From positions 1 through 36,209 of the forward strand of contig JAHJSJ010000277.1 in NCBI GenBank assembly GCA_018830415.1: a stretch of 36,209 nucleotides of DNA, in the 5' to 3' direction. This stretch comes from Alphaproteobacteria bacterium (GTDB taxonomy: Bacteria > Pseudomonadota > Alphaproteobacteria > Sphingomonadales > Sphingomonadaceae). Shown here piece by piece: positions 1-6,685 of this stretch (position 1 is the stretch's first letter; each line of letters begins with the position of its first letter). Both the position numbers and the translations under genes were made by a program. Below the pieces are notes generated by a model. The model made no database searches, had not been told where the DNA came from, and worked only from the letters and a program-made list of their open reading frames with translations.

Positions 1-146
1 CGGTGCATCCCGCCCGACATGGCATCATTCATGATGTCGTATTTGCGCGCGACGCTGGAGAAAACCTCGCCCACTTTGCGGGTTTTCTCCTCGGGCGTGA
101 CCTGCGTGTAGCCGAAGGAAACGGTATCGTCAGTGCTCTGTGTCAT
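1..146 (-). CDS. ubiE: Ubiquinone/menaquinone biosynthesis C-methyltransferase UbiE, N-terminal part
   Basis: Only the first 48 codons are inside the window; the gene continues past the left edge. The peptide begins MTQSTDDTVSFGYTQV and goes on with a T-P-E-E-K-T-x-K-V-x-x-V-F-S-S-V-A-x-K-Y-D-x-M-N-D-x-M-S-x-G-x-H-R pattern, the N-terminal signature of UbiE. This SAM-dependent enzyme methylates the benzoquinol ring carbon in ubiquinone synthesis. The ATG at 146 has an AGGGA Shine-Dalgarno 6 bases upstream. It diverges from fpg; the ubiE–fpg arrangement is common in alphaproteobacteria. The SAM-binding core lies outside the window and cannot be checked. Confidence 0.92.
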   Translation of the reverse strand, partial: MTQSTDDTVSFGYTQVTPEEKTRKVGEVFSSVARKYDIMNDAMSGGMH

Positions 147-152
147 GCGGCG

Positions 153-166
153 TTCCCTAGAGGGAA
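153..166. promoter_or_regulatory. Inverted repeat between ubiE and fpg
   Basis: TTCCCT-AG-AGGGAA is a perfect 6-bp inverted repeat with a 2-base centre, in the short gap between the divergent ubiE and fpg starts. On the minus strand the second arm also supplies the AGGGA ribosome-binding site of ubiE. It could be an operator or simply a symmetrical ribosome-binding site; nothing else in the sequence decides. Confidence 0.3.
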
Positions 167-217
167 TTGAGCCGGGCGCAAAGGGTGTTAGAGGGGTTGC
201 CATGTGCGAAGTTTGCA

Positions 218-1033
218 ATGCCTGAACTCCCCGAAGTCGAAACAACGGTGCGTGGCCTCGCCCGCTTCCTTGAAGGCGCGCGGATCACCCGCGTCACATT
301 GAACCGCCCCAATCTGCGCCGCCCCTTCCCGGCTGATCTGGTGCAGGTGATGACCGGGGCGACCGTGACCGGCCTGTCGCGCCGCGCCAAATATGGCCTG
401 ATCCATTGCGACCGCGAAGCCACGATGATCTTCCATCTGGGGATGAGCGGGCGCTGGCGGATCGATCCTGAAACCCCTGATCCCCACGACCACCTGCTGC
501 TGGAAACCGCCGACCACCGCTTTGCCCTGTGCGATCCGCGCCGCTTTGGGTCGGTCGATCTGCTGGCAACAGATGCATTGGATGCATGGCCGCAATTCGC
601 CGCGCTTGGCCCCGAACCGTTGGGGCCGGGGTTGACGGCCGCCCACCTGAAGGCCGCGCTGGCAGGCAAGGTGCAACCGGTCAAACTGTGCCTGCTCGAT
701 CAGCGGATCGTCGCGGGGCTCGGCAATATCTATGTGTGCGAGGCGCTGTGGCGCGCCGGTATTCGCCCAACCCGGCCCGCGGGCAAGGTATCTGGGCCGC
801 AATTGGCGCGGCTGGTGCCCGCGATCCGCGACGTGCTCGACGCCGCGATCCGCGCTGGCGGTTCGACTTTGCGCGATTACACCCAACCCGATGGTGAGCT
901 TGGCTATTTCGCCAGCAGCTTTGATGTCTATGGCCGCGAAGGGCAGGCCTGCCACAGCGATGACGGCGGGGTAATCGCCCGCATCGCGCAGGGCGGGCGC
1001 AGCACATGGTATTGCCCGATCTGCCAGAAGTAG
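218..1033 (+). CDS. mutM: Formamidopyrimidine-DNA glycosylase (MutM/Fpg)
   Basis: A bifunctional base-excision enzyme that removes 8-oxoguanine and formamidopyrimidines and cuts the abasic strand. I start it at the ATG at 218 because the mature protein must begin M-P-E-L-P-E-V-E; Pro2 is the catalytic nucleophile and Glu3 the acid. Upstream in-frame codons would bury Pro2. The product is 271 aa, the family norm. Lys58 in R-R-A-K-Y-G and the helix-two-turn-helix stretch L-L-D-Q-x-I-V-A-G-L-G-N-I-Y are intact. The C-terminal zinc finger is odd: Cys245, Cys266 and Cys269 are present, but where a second Cys is expected the chain reads C-H-S-D-D-G-G, so one ligand is replaced or supplied by His246. 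It diverges from ubiE. Confidence 0.97.
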   Translation: MPELPEVETTVRGLARFLEGARITRVTLNRPNLRRPFPADLVQVMTGATVTGLSRRAKYGLIHCDREATMIFHLGMSGRWRIDPETPDPHDHLLLETADHRFALCDPRRFGSVDLLATDALDAWPQFAALGPEPLGPGLTAAHLKAALAGKVQPVKLCLLDQRIVAGLGNIYVCEALWRAGIRPTRPAGKVSGPQLARLVPAIRDVLDAAIRAGGSTLRDYTQPDGELGYFASSFDVYGREGQACHSDDGGVIARIAQGGRSTWYCPICQK

Positions 1034-1043
1034 GGGAGAATCG

Positions 1044-1072
1044 TTGACCTTGCGCGCATCAGCGACTATGCG
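1044..1072 (+). promoter_or_regulatory. Probable rpsT promoter
   Basis: TTGACC (1044–1049), a 17-base spacer and TATGCG (1067–1072) form a housekeeping-sigma-type promoter in the 151-base gap between fpg and rpsT. The –35 matches five of six consensus bases and the spacing is ideal; the –10 is weaker. This leaves a leader of about 105 bases before the S20 start. Confidence 0.55.
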
Positions 1073-1184
1073 CGCTGCTTTCCGGCGGTAGGGCCATGCG
1101 TCCGACCCCTTATTTTCGAGCACACCGAACAGTTTTCCCGGCCCGCTCAGGCGGCCAGAACCAAACGCGAGACAGACACGAATT

Positions 1185-1445
1185 ATGGCCAACACGCCGC
1201 AAGCCAAAAAGCGCATCCGCCGCAACACCGCCCGCGCCGAAATCAACGGTGCGCGCATCAGCCGCATCCGCAGCTTCATCAAGAAGGTCGAATCGGCCTG
1301 CGAAGCCGGTGACAAGGAAGCGGCCGCGGTCGCGCTCAAGGCGGCTCAGCCCGAAATGGCCCGCGGCGTCGCGCGCGGTGTGATGCACAAGAACACCGTG
1401 GCCCGCAAACTCTCGCGGCTGACGCGCCGAGTCGCCACGCTCTGA
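1185..1445 (+). CDS. rpsT: 30S ribosomal protein S20
   Basis: An 86-aa, strongly basic protein that begins M-A-N-T-P-Q-A-K-K-R-I-R-R-N, the typical S20 start. It continues with the conserved R-I-R-x-F-I-K-K-V-E segment and the K-N-T-V-A-R-K-L-S-R-L-T-R-R-V end. S20 binds 16S rRNA early in assembly of the 30S body. Length and sequence are ordinary. It is monocistronic: a promoter lies upstream and a strong intrinsic terminator follows about 70 bases after the stop. It sits between fpg and dnaA as in many alphaproteobacteria. S20 represses its own translation in Escherichia coli; whether it does so here cannot be seen. Confidence 0.98.
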   Translation: MANTPQAKKRIRRNTARAEINGARISRIRSFIKKVESACEAGDKEAAAVALKAAQPEMARGVARGVMHKNTVARKLSRLTRRVATL

Positions 1446-1516
1446 TTCGTTCTGGGCAGCTGCGTAAGCGTGCTTAATGGGCGTTTACGGGTTGCAAAAA
1501 ATGCAAATTCCCTATC

Positions 1517-1546
1517 GGGTCGCGCTTAACCAGCGCGGCCCGTTTT
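1517..1546 (+). terminator. Intrinsic terminator after rpsT
   Basis: GGGTCGCGCT and AGCGCGGCCC pair over 10 bp (one G·T wobble) around the loop TAACC, and TTTT follows after one G. It lies about 70 bases downstream of the rpsT stop and separates rpsT from the dnaA leader. Confidence 0.8.
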
Positions 1547-1963
1547 GGTTTGTGGCGATTGTGACAGCGTGAACCCCCACAAATGTCAGGATTCCTCGCG
1601 ATTCGCATGGTATCCCACCCGGTTATTGTGTGAATTCATGTACTTGAATGCAAGTCTGCGGCATTGCGCCGAGTCAACAGGAATATTTCACTTTTTTTAA
1701 AAGTCCGTGCTTGCGCAAACCCGCAGGGAGTTCTTTAGATAGTCCCTGCCCGGCGCGAATGAGCCTGGGTCTTTACAAACTGGCCGACAGGGGGGGCTTT
1801 GGAAACCTTGTTTCCGAAGCAGGCAAGCTATTGCCTGTCGTAATGGGGAAGGCATGATTTCGCGAACCATCGGGGTGCGCGAAGGCAGGCATTGATTGGG
1901 GACGAGATTGTGCACAAAATCGACAAGGCGCGGACATCCGGGCGACAGGCGGATGAGCATCTG
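1547..1963. other. dnaA upstream region with several inverted repeats
   Basis: This roughly 420-base stretch holds no convincing gene. It has four dyads: CAGGGA/TCCCTG (1724–1729, 1743–1748), GGAAAC-CTT-GTTTCC (1801–1815), CAGGCAA-GCTA-TTGCCTG (1820–1837) and TTGTGCACAA (1908–1917). The last is a perfect palindrome; read on either strand TTGTGCACA differs at one position from the DnaA box TTATNCACA, so it may be an autoregulatory DnaA site. I saw no cluster of consensus DnaA boxes and no AT-rich unwinding element, so I do not call it oriC. A 69-codon frame at 1648–1857 has no recognisable features. Confidence 0.45.
1908..1917. promoter_or_regulatory. Palindromic near-consensus DnaA box upstream of dnaA
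   Basis: TTGTGCACAA is self-complementary. TTGTGCACA matches TTATNCACA except for G at the third position, on both strands. It lies 47 bases before the preferred dnaA start, where a DnaA autorepression site would be plausible. A single 10-bp site could occur by chance. Confidence 0.3.
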
Positions 1964-3367
1964 ATGGAAGACGCAGAAGCCGTAAACCTTGCCGCCGATT
2001 GGTCTGATATCAGCCAGGGCCTGCGCAAGGATCTGGGCCACCAGTTGCACAGCCAGTGGATCAAGCCGATCCAGCTTGGCAATATCAATCGCGAAACCGG
2101 CACGCTCGATCTTTATCTGCCGACCGAATTTTCAGCCAACTGGGTGCGTGACCGCTTCCATGATCGGCTGCAACTGGCGTGGAAAATCGCGCGCAGCGAA
2201 GTGCGCAGCGTCAACATCCAGGTGCATCCCGGCCGCCGCCAGTTGCCCGAACTGCGATTGGACGATGGCCGCCGCCCCGCCAATGACGGCGCATCGGCAA
2301 TCGCGATGGCCGCAGGCGCGATGGGCGATGCCAGCTTCACCTCATCGGTCGGCCTTGATCCGTCGCTGACCTTTGCCGCATTTGTCACGGGCGAAGCCAA
2401 CGTGCTGGCCTGCAACGCAGCCCAGCGCATGGCCGCGCTGGAACAGCCGCAATTCTCGCCGCTCTATCTCAAGGCGGCGACCGGGCAGGGCAAGACCCAC
2501 CTGCTGCACGCCATCGGCCACGCCTATCTGCAAACCCATCCGCGCGCGCGCATCTTCTACTGTTCGGCCGAACGTTTCATGGTCGAATTCGTGCAGGCGC
2601 TCAAATCCAGCCAGACGATCGAATTCAAGGCGCGGCTGCGCAGCTTTGATCTGCTGCTGGTGGACGATATCCAGTTCATCATCGGCAAGGCGAGCGCGCA
2701 GGAAGAACTGCTCTACACCATCGATGCGCTGCTGGCCGAAGGCAAGCGGCTGGTGTTCGCTGCTGATCGCGCCCCGCAGGCGCTGGACGGCGTCGAACCG
2801 CGCCTGCTTTCGCGTCTGTCGATGGGACTGGTCGCCGATATCCAGCCTGCCGATATCGAACTGCGCAAGAAAATCCTGGTGTCCAAACTGACCCGCTTTG
2901 CTGCGATTGCAGTGCCTGATGATGTGATCGAATTCCTCGCCCGCACCATCACCCGCAATGTCCGCGAGCTGGTCGGCGGGCTGAACAAGCTGATCGCCTA
3001 CGCTCAGCTGACCGGGCAGGAAGTGAAACTTCAGCTGGCCGAAGAACAGCTCACCGATATCCTTTCGGCCAACCGCCGCCGGATCACCATTGACGAGATT
3101 CAGCGCACAGTGTGCCAGTTCTACCGCATCGACCGTGCGGAAATGAGCAGCAAACGCCGCGCGCGTGCGGTTGTCCGCCCGCGTCAGGTGGCGATGTATC
3201 TGTCCAAGGTGCTGACCCCGCGTTCCTATCCCGAAATCGGGCGTAAGTTCGGCGGGCGCGATCATTCCACCGTGATCCACGCGGTGCGCCTGATCGAAGA
3301 CCTGCGCACCCGCGATGCTGATATGGACGGCGATGTGCGCAGCCTGCTGCGCCAGCTGGAAAGCTGA
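1964..3367 (+). CDS. dnaA: Chromosomal replication initiator protein DnaA
   Basis: The AAA+ ATPase that binds DnaA boxes, opens the origin and loads the helicase. From the ATG at 1964 it is 467 aa. Domain I spans about residues 10–85 (start A-D-W-S-D-I-S-Q-G-L-R), followed by a short linker. The Walker A motif is A-A-T-G-Q-G-K-T-H-L-L at about 171–181 and Walker B is L-L-V-D-D-I-Q-F near 231–238. C-terminal domain IV carries the DnaA-box-binding signature G-G-R-D-H-S-T-V-I-H-A. The first P-loop glycine of the common G-G-x-G-x-G-K-T form is Ala here. An in-frame TTG at 1892 would add 24 residues and also has a ribosome-binding-like AAGG, so the start is uncertain. dnaN does not follow, which is normal in alphaproteobacteria. 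Confidence 0.96.
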   Translation: MEDAEAVNLAADWSDISQGLRKDLGHQLHSQWIKPIQLGNINRETGTLDLYLPTEFSANWVRDRFHDRLQLAWKIARSEVRSVNIQVHPGRRQLPELRLDDGRRPANDGASAIAMAAGAMGDASFTSSVGLDPSLTFAAFVTGEANVLACNAAQRMAALEQPQFSPLYLKAATGQGKTHLLHAIGHAYLQTHPRARIFYCSAERFMVEFVQALKSSQTIEFKARLRSFDLLLVDDIQFIIGKASAQEELLYTIDALLAEGKRLVFAADRAPQALDGVEPRLLSRLSMGLVADIQPADIELRKKILVSKLTRFAAIAVPDDVIEFLARTITRNVRELVGGLNKLIAYAQLTGQEVKLQLAEEQLTDILSANRRRITIDEIQRTVCQFYRIDRAEMSSKRRARAVVRPRQVAMYLSKVLTPRSYPEIGRKFGGRDHSTVIHAVRLIEDLRTRDADMDGDVRSLLRQLES

Positions 3368-3445
3368 ACAGTTGCAATTGTGCGTTCTCGCGCAATGCAG
3401 AGACAATGCTCGACAGGCGGCGCGCAGGTTGTAAACAGCCTGCCC

Positions 3446-3889
3446 ATGCCCACTCGACCGCTTACGCCCGACCAGATCGATCTGCCCGCCAGCGCGTTTC
3501 CGGCGCTGTTGCGCGGCGTCAAGGGGCAATGCCCGCGCTGCGGCGCGGCGGCATTGTTTCGCGCATGGCTGAAACCGGTCGACGCCTGCCCGCATTGCCG
3601 GCAGGATTGGTCGGTGCAGCAGGCCGATGACTTTCCGGCCTATATCGGCATCTTCGTGGTCGGCCATCTGCTTGCGCCGGTGGTGATCGCGATGATCGGC
3701 ACCTTCGGAATGTCGGCTTGGGCAACGCTGGCGATTATCCTGCCGGTGGCGGTGGTGATGCTGATCGCCATGCTGCAACCGGTCAAGGGCGCGGTGATTG
3801 CGTTCCTGTGGTGGCACGGCATCGGCGCGTTCCGGCAGGAACGGCGCGCGGCCCCGCCTGCCCTTGGGGCGCCCGCGGACGAACCATGA
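3446..3889 (+). CDS. DUF983 membrane protein with a zinc-ribbon-like N-terminus
   Basis: A 147-aa protein. The N-terminal third has two Cys pairs, C-P-R-C-G and C-P-H-C, spaced like a zinc ribbon. The rest has two hydrophobic segments (about residues 70–90 and 94–125) and ends in a Pro/Ala-rich tail. This layout fits DUF983, a family of unknown function; members near cytochrome oxidase genes have prompted guesses about that complex, but none are nearby here. The frame is open upstream to 3380, but ATG 3446 begins the conserved part. Its stop overlaps the start of the next gene (ATGA), so the two are translationally coupled. Confidence 0.85.
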   Translation: MPTRPLTPDQIDLPASAFPALLRGVKGQCPRCGAAALFRAWLKPVDACPHCRQDWSVQQADDFPAYIGIFVVGHLLAPVVIAMIGTFGMSAWATLAIILPVAVVMLIAMLQPVKGAVIAFLWWHGIGAFRQERRAAPPALGAPADEP

Positions 3890-4650
3890 CCCTCTCGCCT
3901 GCCCGGCTTGATCGTTTTGCCCGCCACATCGTGCTGCCCGAAGTCGGCGGTGCGGGGCAAGTCAGGCTGGCGGGCAGCCACGTCGCGATCATCGGGCTTG
4001 GGGGGATCGGCAGCCCCGCATTGCAATATCTGGCGGCGAGCGGGATCGGCAGGCTTACCCTTGTCGATGACGATGTGGTTGATGTCACCAACCTGCAACG
4101 CCAGACGATCTTCACCACCCGCGATGTCGGCTATGGCAAGGCGGTGTCGGCGCGGCGCTGGCTCGCCAATTTTGACGATTCGCTGGCCGTCGACGTGTCC
4201 GACGCGCGGATCACGCCGGACAATGCCGCCAACCTGATCGCGGGCGTTGATCTGGTGCTCGACGGCACCGACAATTTCGCCACCCGGCTCGCCGTATCGG
4301 ATGCCTGCGTGGCTTCGGGGATGCCCTTGCTGTCCGCCGCCGTCGGGCGGTTTCAGGGCCAGGTCGCAGCCTTTGCCGGGCATTTGCCGGGTGAGGCGTG
4401 CTATCGCTGCTTTGTCGGTGATGCCTTCGATGCCGAAGATTGCGATACCTGCGCCGATGACGGGATGCTGGGCGCGATGGCCGGATGGGCGGGCAGCTTT
4501 GCCGCGTTGCAGGCGATCAAGGTGCTGCTGGCCGGGGTGGCTGCGCTCGGCGATCCGGGCTGGGGAAGGCTGCATATCCTAGATGGCCTCGCGCCGGGGA
4601 TGCGCACGATCCGGATTGCCAAGGATGCAAGCTGCAAGGCTTGCGGTTAA
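3886..4650 (+). CDS. HesA/MoeB/ThiF family sulfur-carrier adenylyltransferase
   Basis: A 254-aa E1-like enzyme that adenylates the C-terminal glycine of a small sulfur-carrier protein (MoaD or ThiS type). The nucleotide-binding loop I-I-G-L-G-G-I-G-S lies at about 35–43, and D-G-T-D-N-F-A-T-R at about 126–134 marks the ATP/Mg site. Structural zinc Cys pairs are C172/C175 (C-Y-R-C) and C250/C253 (C-K-A-C at the extreme C-terminus). The length fits MoeB rather than the longer rhodanese-fused MoeZ form. No moaD, thiS or thiG lies nearby, so molybdopterin, thiamine or another carrier cannot be chosen. The start overlaps the DUF983 stop; the end is 1 base from the convergent membrane gene. Confidence 0.9.
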   Translation: MTLSPARLDRFARHIVLPEVGGAGQVRLAGSHVAIIGLGGIGSPALQYLAASGIGRLTLVDDDVVDVTNLQRQTIFTTRDVGYGKAVSARRWLANFDDSLAVDVSDARITPDNAANLIAGVDLVLDGTDNFATRLAVSDACVASGMPLLSAAVGRFQGQVAAFAGHLPGEACYRCFVGDAFDAEDCDTCADDGMLGAMAGWAGSFAALQAIKVLLAGVAALGDPGWGRLHILDGLAPGMRTIRIAKDASCKACG

Positions 4651-4651
4651 A

Positions 4652-5146
4652 TCAGTCCAGTTTGAACCACTGCCTGCGTTTGCGGGCGGCGTTGATCCTG
4701 TCGAGTTCCGAAGGCCGATCCGCTTCGGGATCGGGACGGCACGTGGTGCTGCTGCCCTTCGTCTCGCAAATCCGCCCCAAGCTGTCGCGTCCCTCTTCGG
4801 GTGTGTACAGCATGAAATAGAACAGCCCCGCGCAGGCTGGCAGGGCCGAGATCACAAGCACAAGTCCGATCCAGAAACGCAGGCCGCCGCCCGCCCCTTT
4901 GGCCACAGTGGCAGGTGTGGGATTGCGCGATGTCGCGGCCTGTTGAACGCGCCGCGCGCCGCCCATCATCACGCCTCCGCCGATCATCAGCATGACAAAG
5001 GGCACTGCGATCACCGCAACGACGCTGTAGAACAGCATGTGTCCATCGAACCGGCAGCCCGTGGCTATGCAACTGGTCCAGTAAAGCACCAGATAGCCAT
5101 AGGGGAGCGCCAGCAGGGCAAGCAGGGTGATCATCCAACGCGACAT
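4652..5146 (-). CDS. Small membrane protein of unknown function
   Basis: A 164-aa protein I do not recognise. Hydrophobic segments lie at about residues 4–24, 38–62 and 91–114, with a basic, charged C-terminal tail. Four cysteines fall outside the membrane core, two in a C-I-A-T-G-C spacing between the first two segments and two in a C-E-T-K-G-S-S-T-T-C stretch after the last; if both loops face the periplasm they could form disulfides. It lies 23 bases downstream of the Sir2 gene on the same strand and is probably co-transcribed. It ends 1 base from the convergent MoeB-like gene. Confidence 0.75.
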   Translation of the reverse strand: MSRWMITLLALLALPYGYLVLYWTSCIATGCRFDGHMLFYSVVAVIAVPFVMLMIGGGVMMGGARRVQQAATSRNPTPATVAKGAGGGLRFWIGLVLVISALPACAGLFYFMLYTPEEGRDSLGRICETKGSSTTCRPDPEADRPSELDRINAARKRRQWFKLD

Positions 5147-5169
5147 GGGCTAATCCTATCGAGACAGCG

Positions 5170-5889
5170 TTAAATTCGGGTTTGCAGCACTTCATCGACC
5201 CATTCCGGCACCAGCACGCTCGCCGGGCCGAGGCGGGTTTCGTGGAAGAGCCGCGATCCTTCGCTGGGTTCCAGATTGAGTTCGAGCGTGCGCGCGCCCG
5301 CTGCCCGCGCTTCCTGCACAAATCCCGCCGCAGGGTAAACCGCGCCCGATGTGCCGATGGAAACGAACAGATCGCAGGCCTCCAGCGCCTGATAGATCCG
5401 GCCCATCTGGTAAGGCATTTCGCCAAACCACACGACATCGGGGCGCAGGCCCGGCTCGGCGCAGGCGGGACATGGCGGGCGGTGCAGCATCGCCTCCCGC
5501 CAAGGCGAGCGCGTCTCGCACGCGGTGCACAGCGCGCTTTTCAGCTCGCCATGCATGTGCAGCACCCGCGCCGATCCGCCGCGTTCGTGCAGGTCATCGA
5601 CGTTTTGCGTCACCAGCAGCAGATCGCGCCCCGGCACTTTGGAAAACTCCCGCTCCAGCCGCGCCAATGCCTCATGCGCCGGGTTGGGCTGCGCCCGCGC
5701 CAGCGCCGCACGGCGCATGTCGTAAAAACCCAGAACCAGATCGGGATCGCGGGCAAAACCTTCGGGCGTGGCGACATCTTCAACCCGGTGCTGTTCCCAA
5801 AGGCCGCCAGCGGCGCGGAAGGTATCAATCCCGCTTTCAGCCGAAATCCCGGCTCCGGTAAGGATGACGATGCGCGCGAAGTCTGCCAT
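5170..5889 (-). CDS. cobB: Sir2-family NAD-dependent protein deacylase
   Basis: A 239-aa class III sirtuin that removes acyl groups from lysines using NAD+, giving O-acyl-ADP-ribose and nicotinamide. The NAD site reads T-G-A-G-I-S-A-E-S-G-I (11–21) and T-Q-N-V-D-D-L-H (94–101); the catalytic His is 113 in M-H-G-E-L. Zinc ligands are C121, C124, C140 and C143. Y56 and R59 in F-Y-D-M-R form the Y-x-x-R pair linked in this class to recognition of succinyl or malonyl lysine, so desuccinylase activity is plausible. I start at 5889; ATG 5904 (five residues more) is an alternative. The start is only 34 bases from divergent dapB, so both promoters must overlap neighbouring coding sequence. Confidence 0.93.
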   Translation of the reverse strand: MADFARIVILTGAGISAESGIDTFRAAGGLWEQHRVEDVATPEGFARDPDLVLGFYDMRRAALARAQPNPAHEALARLEREFSKVPGRDLLLVTQNVDDLHERGGSARVLHMHGELKSALCTACETRSPWREAMLHRPPCPACAEPGLRPDVVWFGEMPYQMGRIYQALEACDLFVSIGTSGAVYPAAGFVQEARAAGARTLELNLEPSEGSRLFHETRLGPASVLVPEWVDEVLQTRI

Positions 5890-5923
5890 GATGGCTTGAA
5901 ACATGATCGCAAGGGGTGTGGCA

Positions 5924-6658
5924 ATGGCACAGGTGCAATTCGGGGTGATCGGACACAAGGGCCGCATGGGGCAGGCGCTGGAGGCAGCAATTGCCGAAGC
6001 GGGGCACGCAATGCGCGTGGGCGTGGACGCGGGCGGCAATCCCGGCCCGCTTGCCGGGCAGTGCGATGTGCTGGTCGATTTTTCCGCGCCCGAGGCGCTG
6101 GCCACCAATCTTGGCGCGGCGAAGGTCGCGGGGATTCCGATTCTGATCGGCACCACCGGATTGCAGGAGGAACACTTCGTCTTGCTCGCCAAGGCCGCCA
6201 GTGCGGTGCCGGTGCTGCAATCGGGCAACTTCTCGCTAGGCATCACGCTGATGGCGCATCTGGTGCGCGAGGCGGCGACGCGACTGGGGCCGGATTGGGA
6301 TATCGAAGTGCTGGAAATGCATCACCGGATGAAGGTCGATGCGCCGTCGGGCACCGCCAAGCTGCTGGGCGAAGCCGCAGCCGCAGCGCGCAAGATTGAT
6401 CTGGCCGCCAATACGGAAAGCGGCCGTCACGGCCAGACCGGCGCGCGGCGCGAAGGTGCGATCGGCTTTGCCACCTTGCGCGGCGGCACGGTGGCGGGCG
6501 AACATTCCGTGATCTTTGCCGGGCCGGAAGAACGGCTGACGATCTCTCACAACGCCGAAAACCGCATGATCTTTGCACGCGGGGCGGTGAAAGCGGCCGC
6601 ATGGCTGATCGGCAAGCCCGCCGGGCGTTACAGCATGAACGACGTGCTGGGGCTGTGA
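5924..6658 (+). CDS. dapB: 4-hydroxy-tetrahydrodipicolinate reductase DapB
   Basis: A 244-aa NAD(P)H-dependent reductase of the diaminopimelate/lysine pathway. The Rossmann loop is V-I-G-H-K-G-R-M-G near the N-terminus. The family signature E-M-H-H-R-M-K-V-D-A-P-S-G-T-A holds the catalytic His pair and Lys, and G-F-A-T-L-R-G-G-T-V-A-G-E-H lies in the C-terminal half. Start ATG 5924 has AAGGGG upstream. It heads a likely operon with the ZIP-like transporter and nth. dapE is about 3 kb away on the other strand, so lysine-pathway genes are near each other but not in one operon. Confidence 0.96.
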   Translation: MAQVQFGVIGHKGRMGQALEAAIAEAGHAMRVGVDAGGNPGPLAGQCDVLVDFSAPEALATNLGAAKVAGIPILIGTTGLQEEHFVLLAKAASAVPVLQSGNFSLGITLMAHLVREAATRLGPDWDIEVLEMHHRMKVDAPSGTAKLLGEAAAAARKIDLAANTESGRHGQTGARREGAIGFATLRGGTVAGEHSVIFAGPEERLTISHNAENRMIFARGAVKAAAWLIGKPAGRYSMNDVLGL

Positions 6659-6685
6659 CGCTAGGGCCCAAGGGGCAACGATAGG

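Noticed and set aside
1648..1857. 69-codon ORF upstream of dnaA
   Set aside because: No ribosome-binding site, no recognisable motif, and it spans the inverted repeats of the leader.
1547..1963. oriC next to dnaA
   Set aside because: No cluster of consensus DnaA boxes and no AT-rich unwinding stretch; alphaproteobacterial origins often lie near hemE instead.
2342..3817. 491-codon open frame antisense to dnaA
   Set aside because: Shadow of the high-GC coding strand; low-complexity His/Arg/Gln-rich translation with no family resemblance.
5170..6246. 358-codon version of the Sir2 gene
   Set aside because: The extension overlaps dapB; the sirtuin fold begins at M-A-D-F-A-R-I-V (5889).
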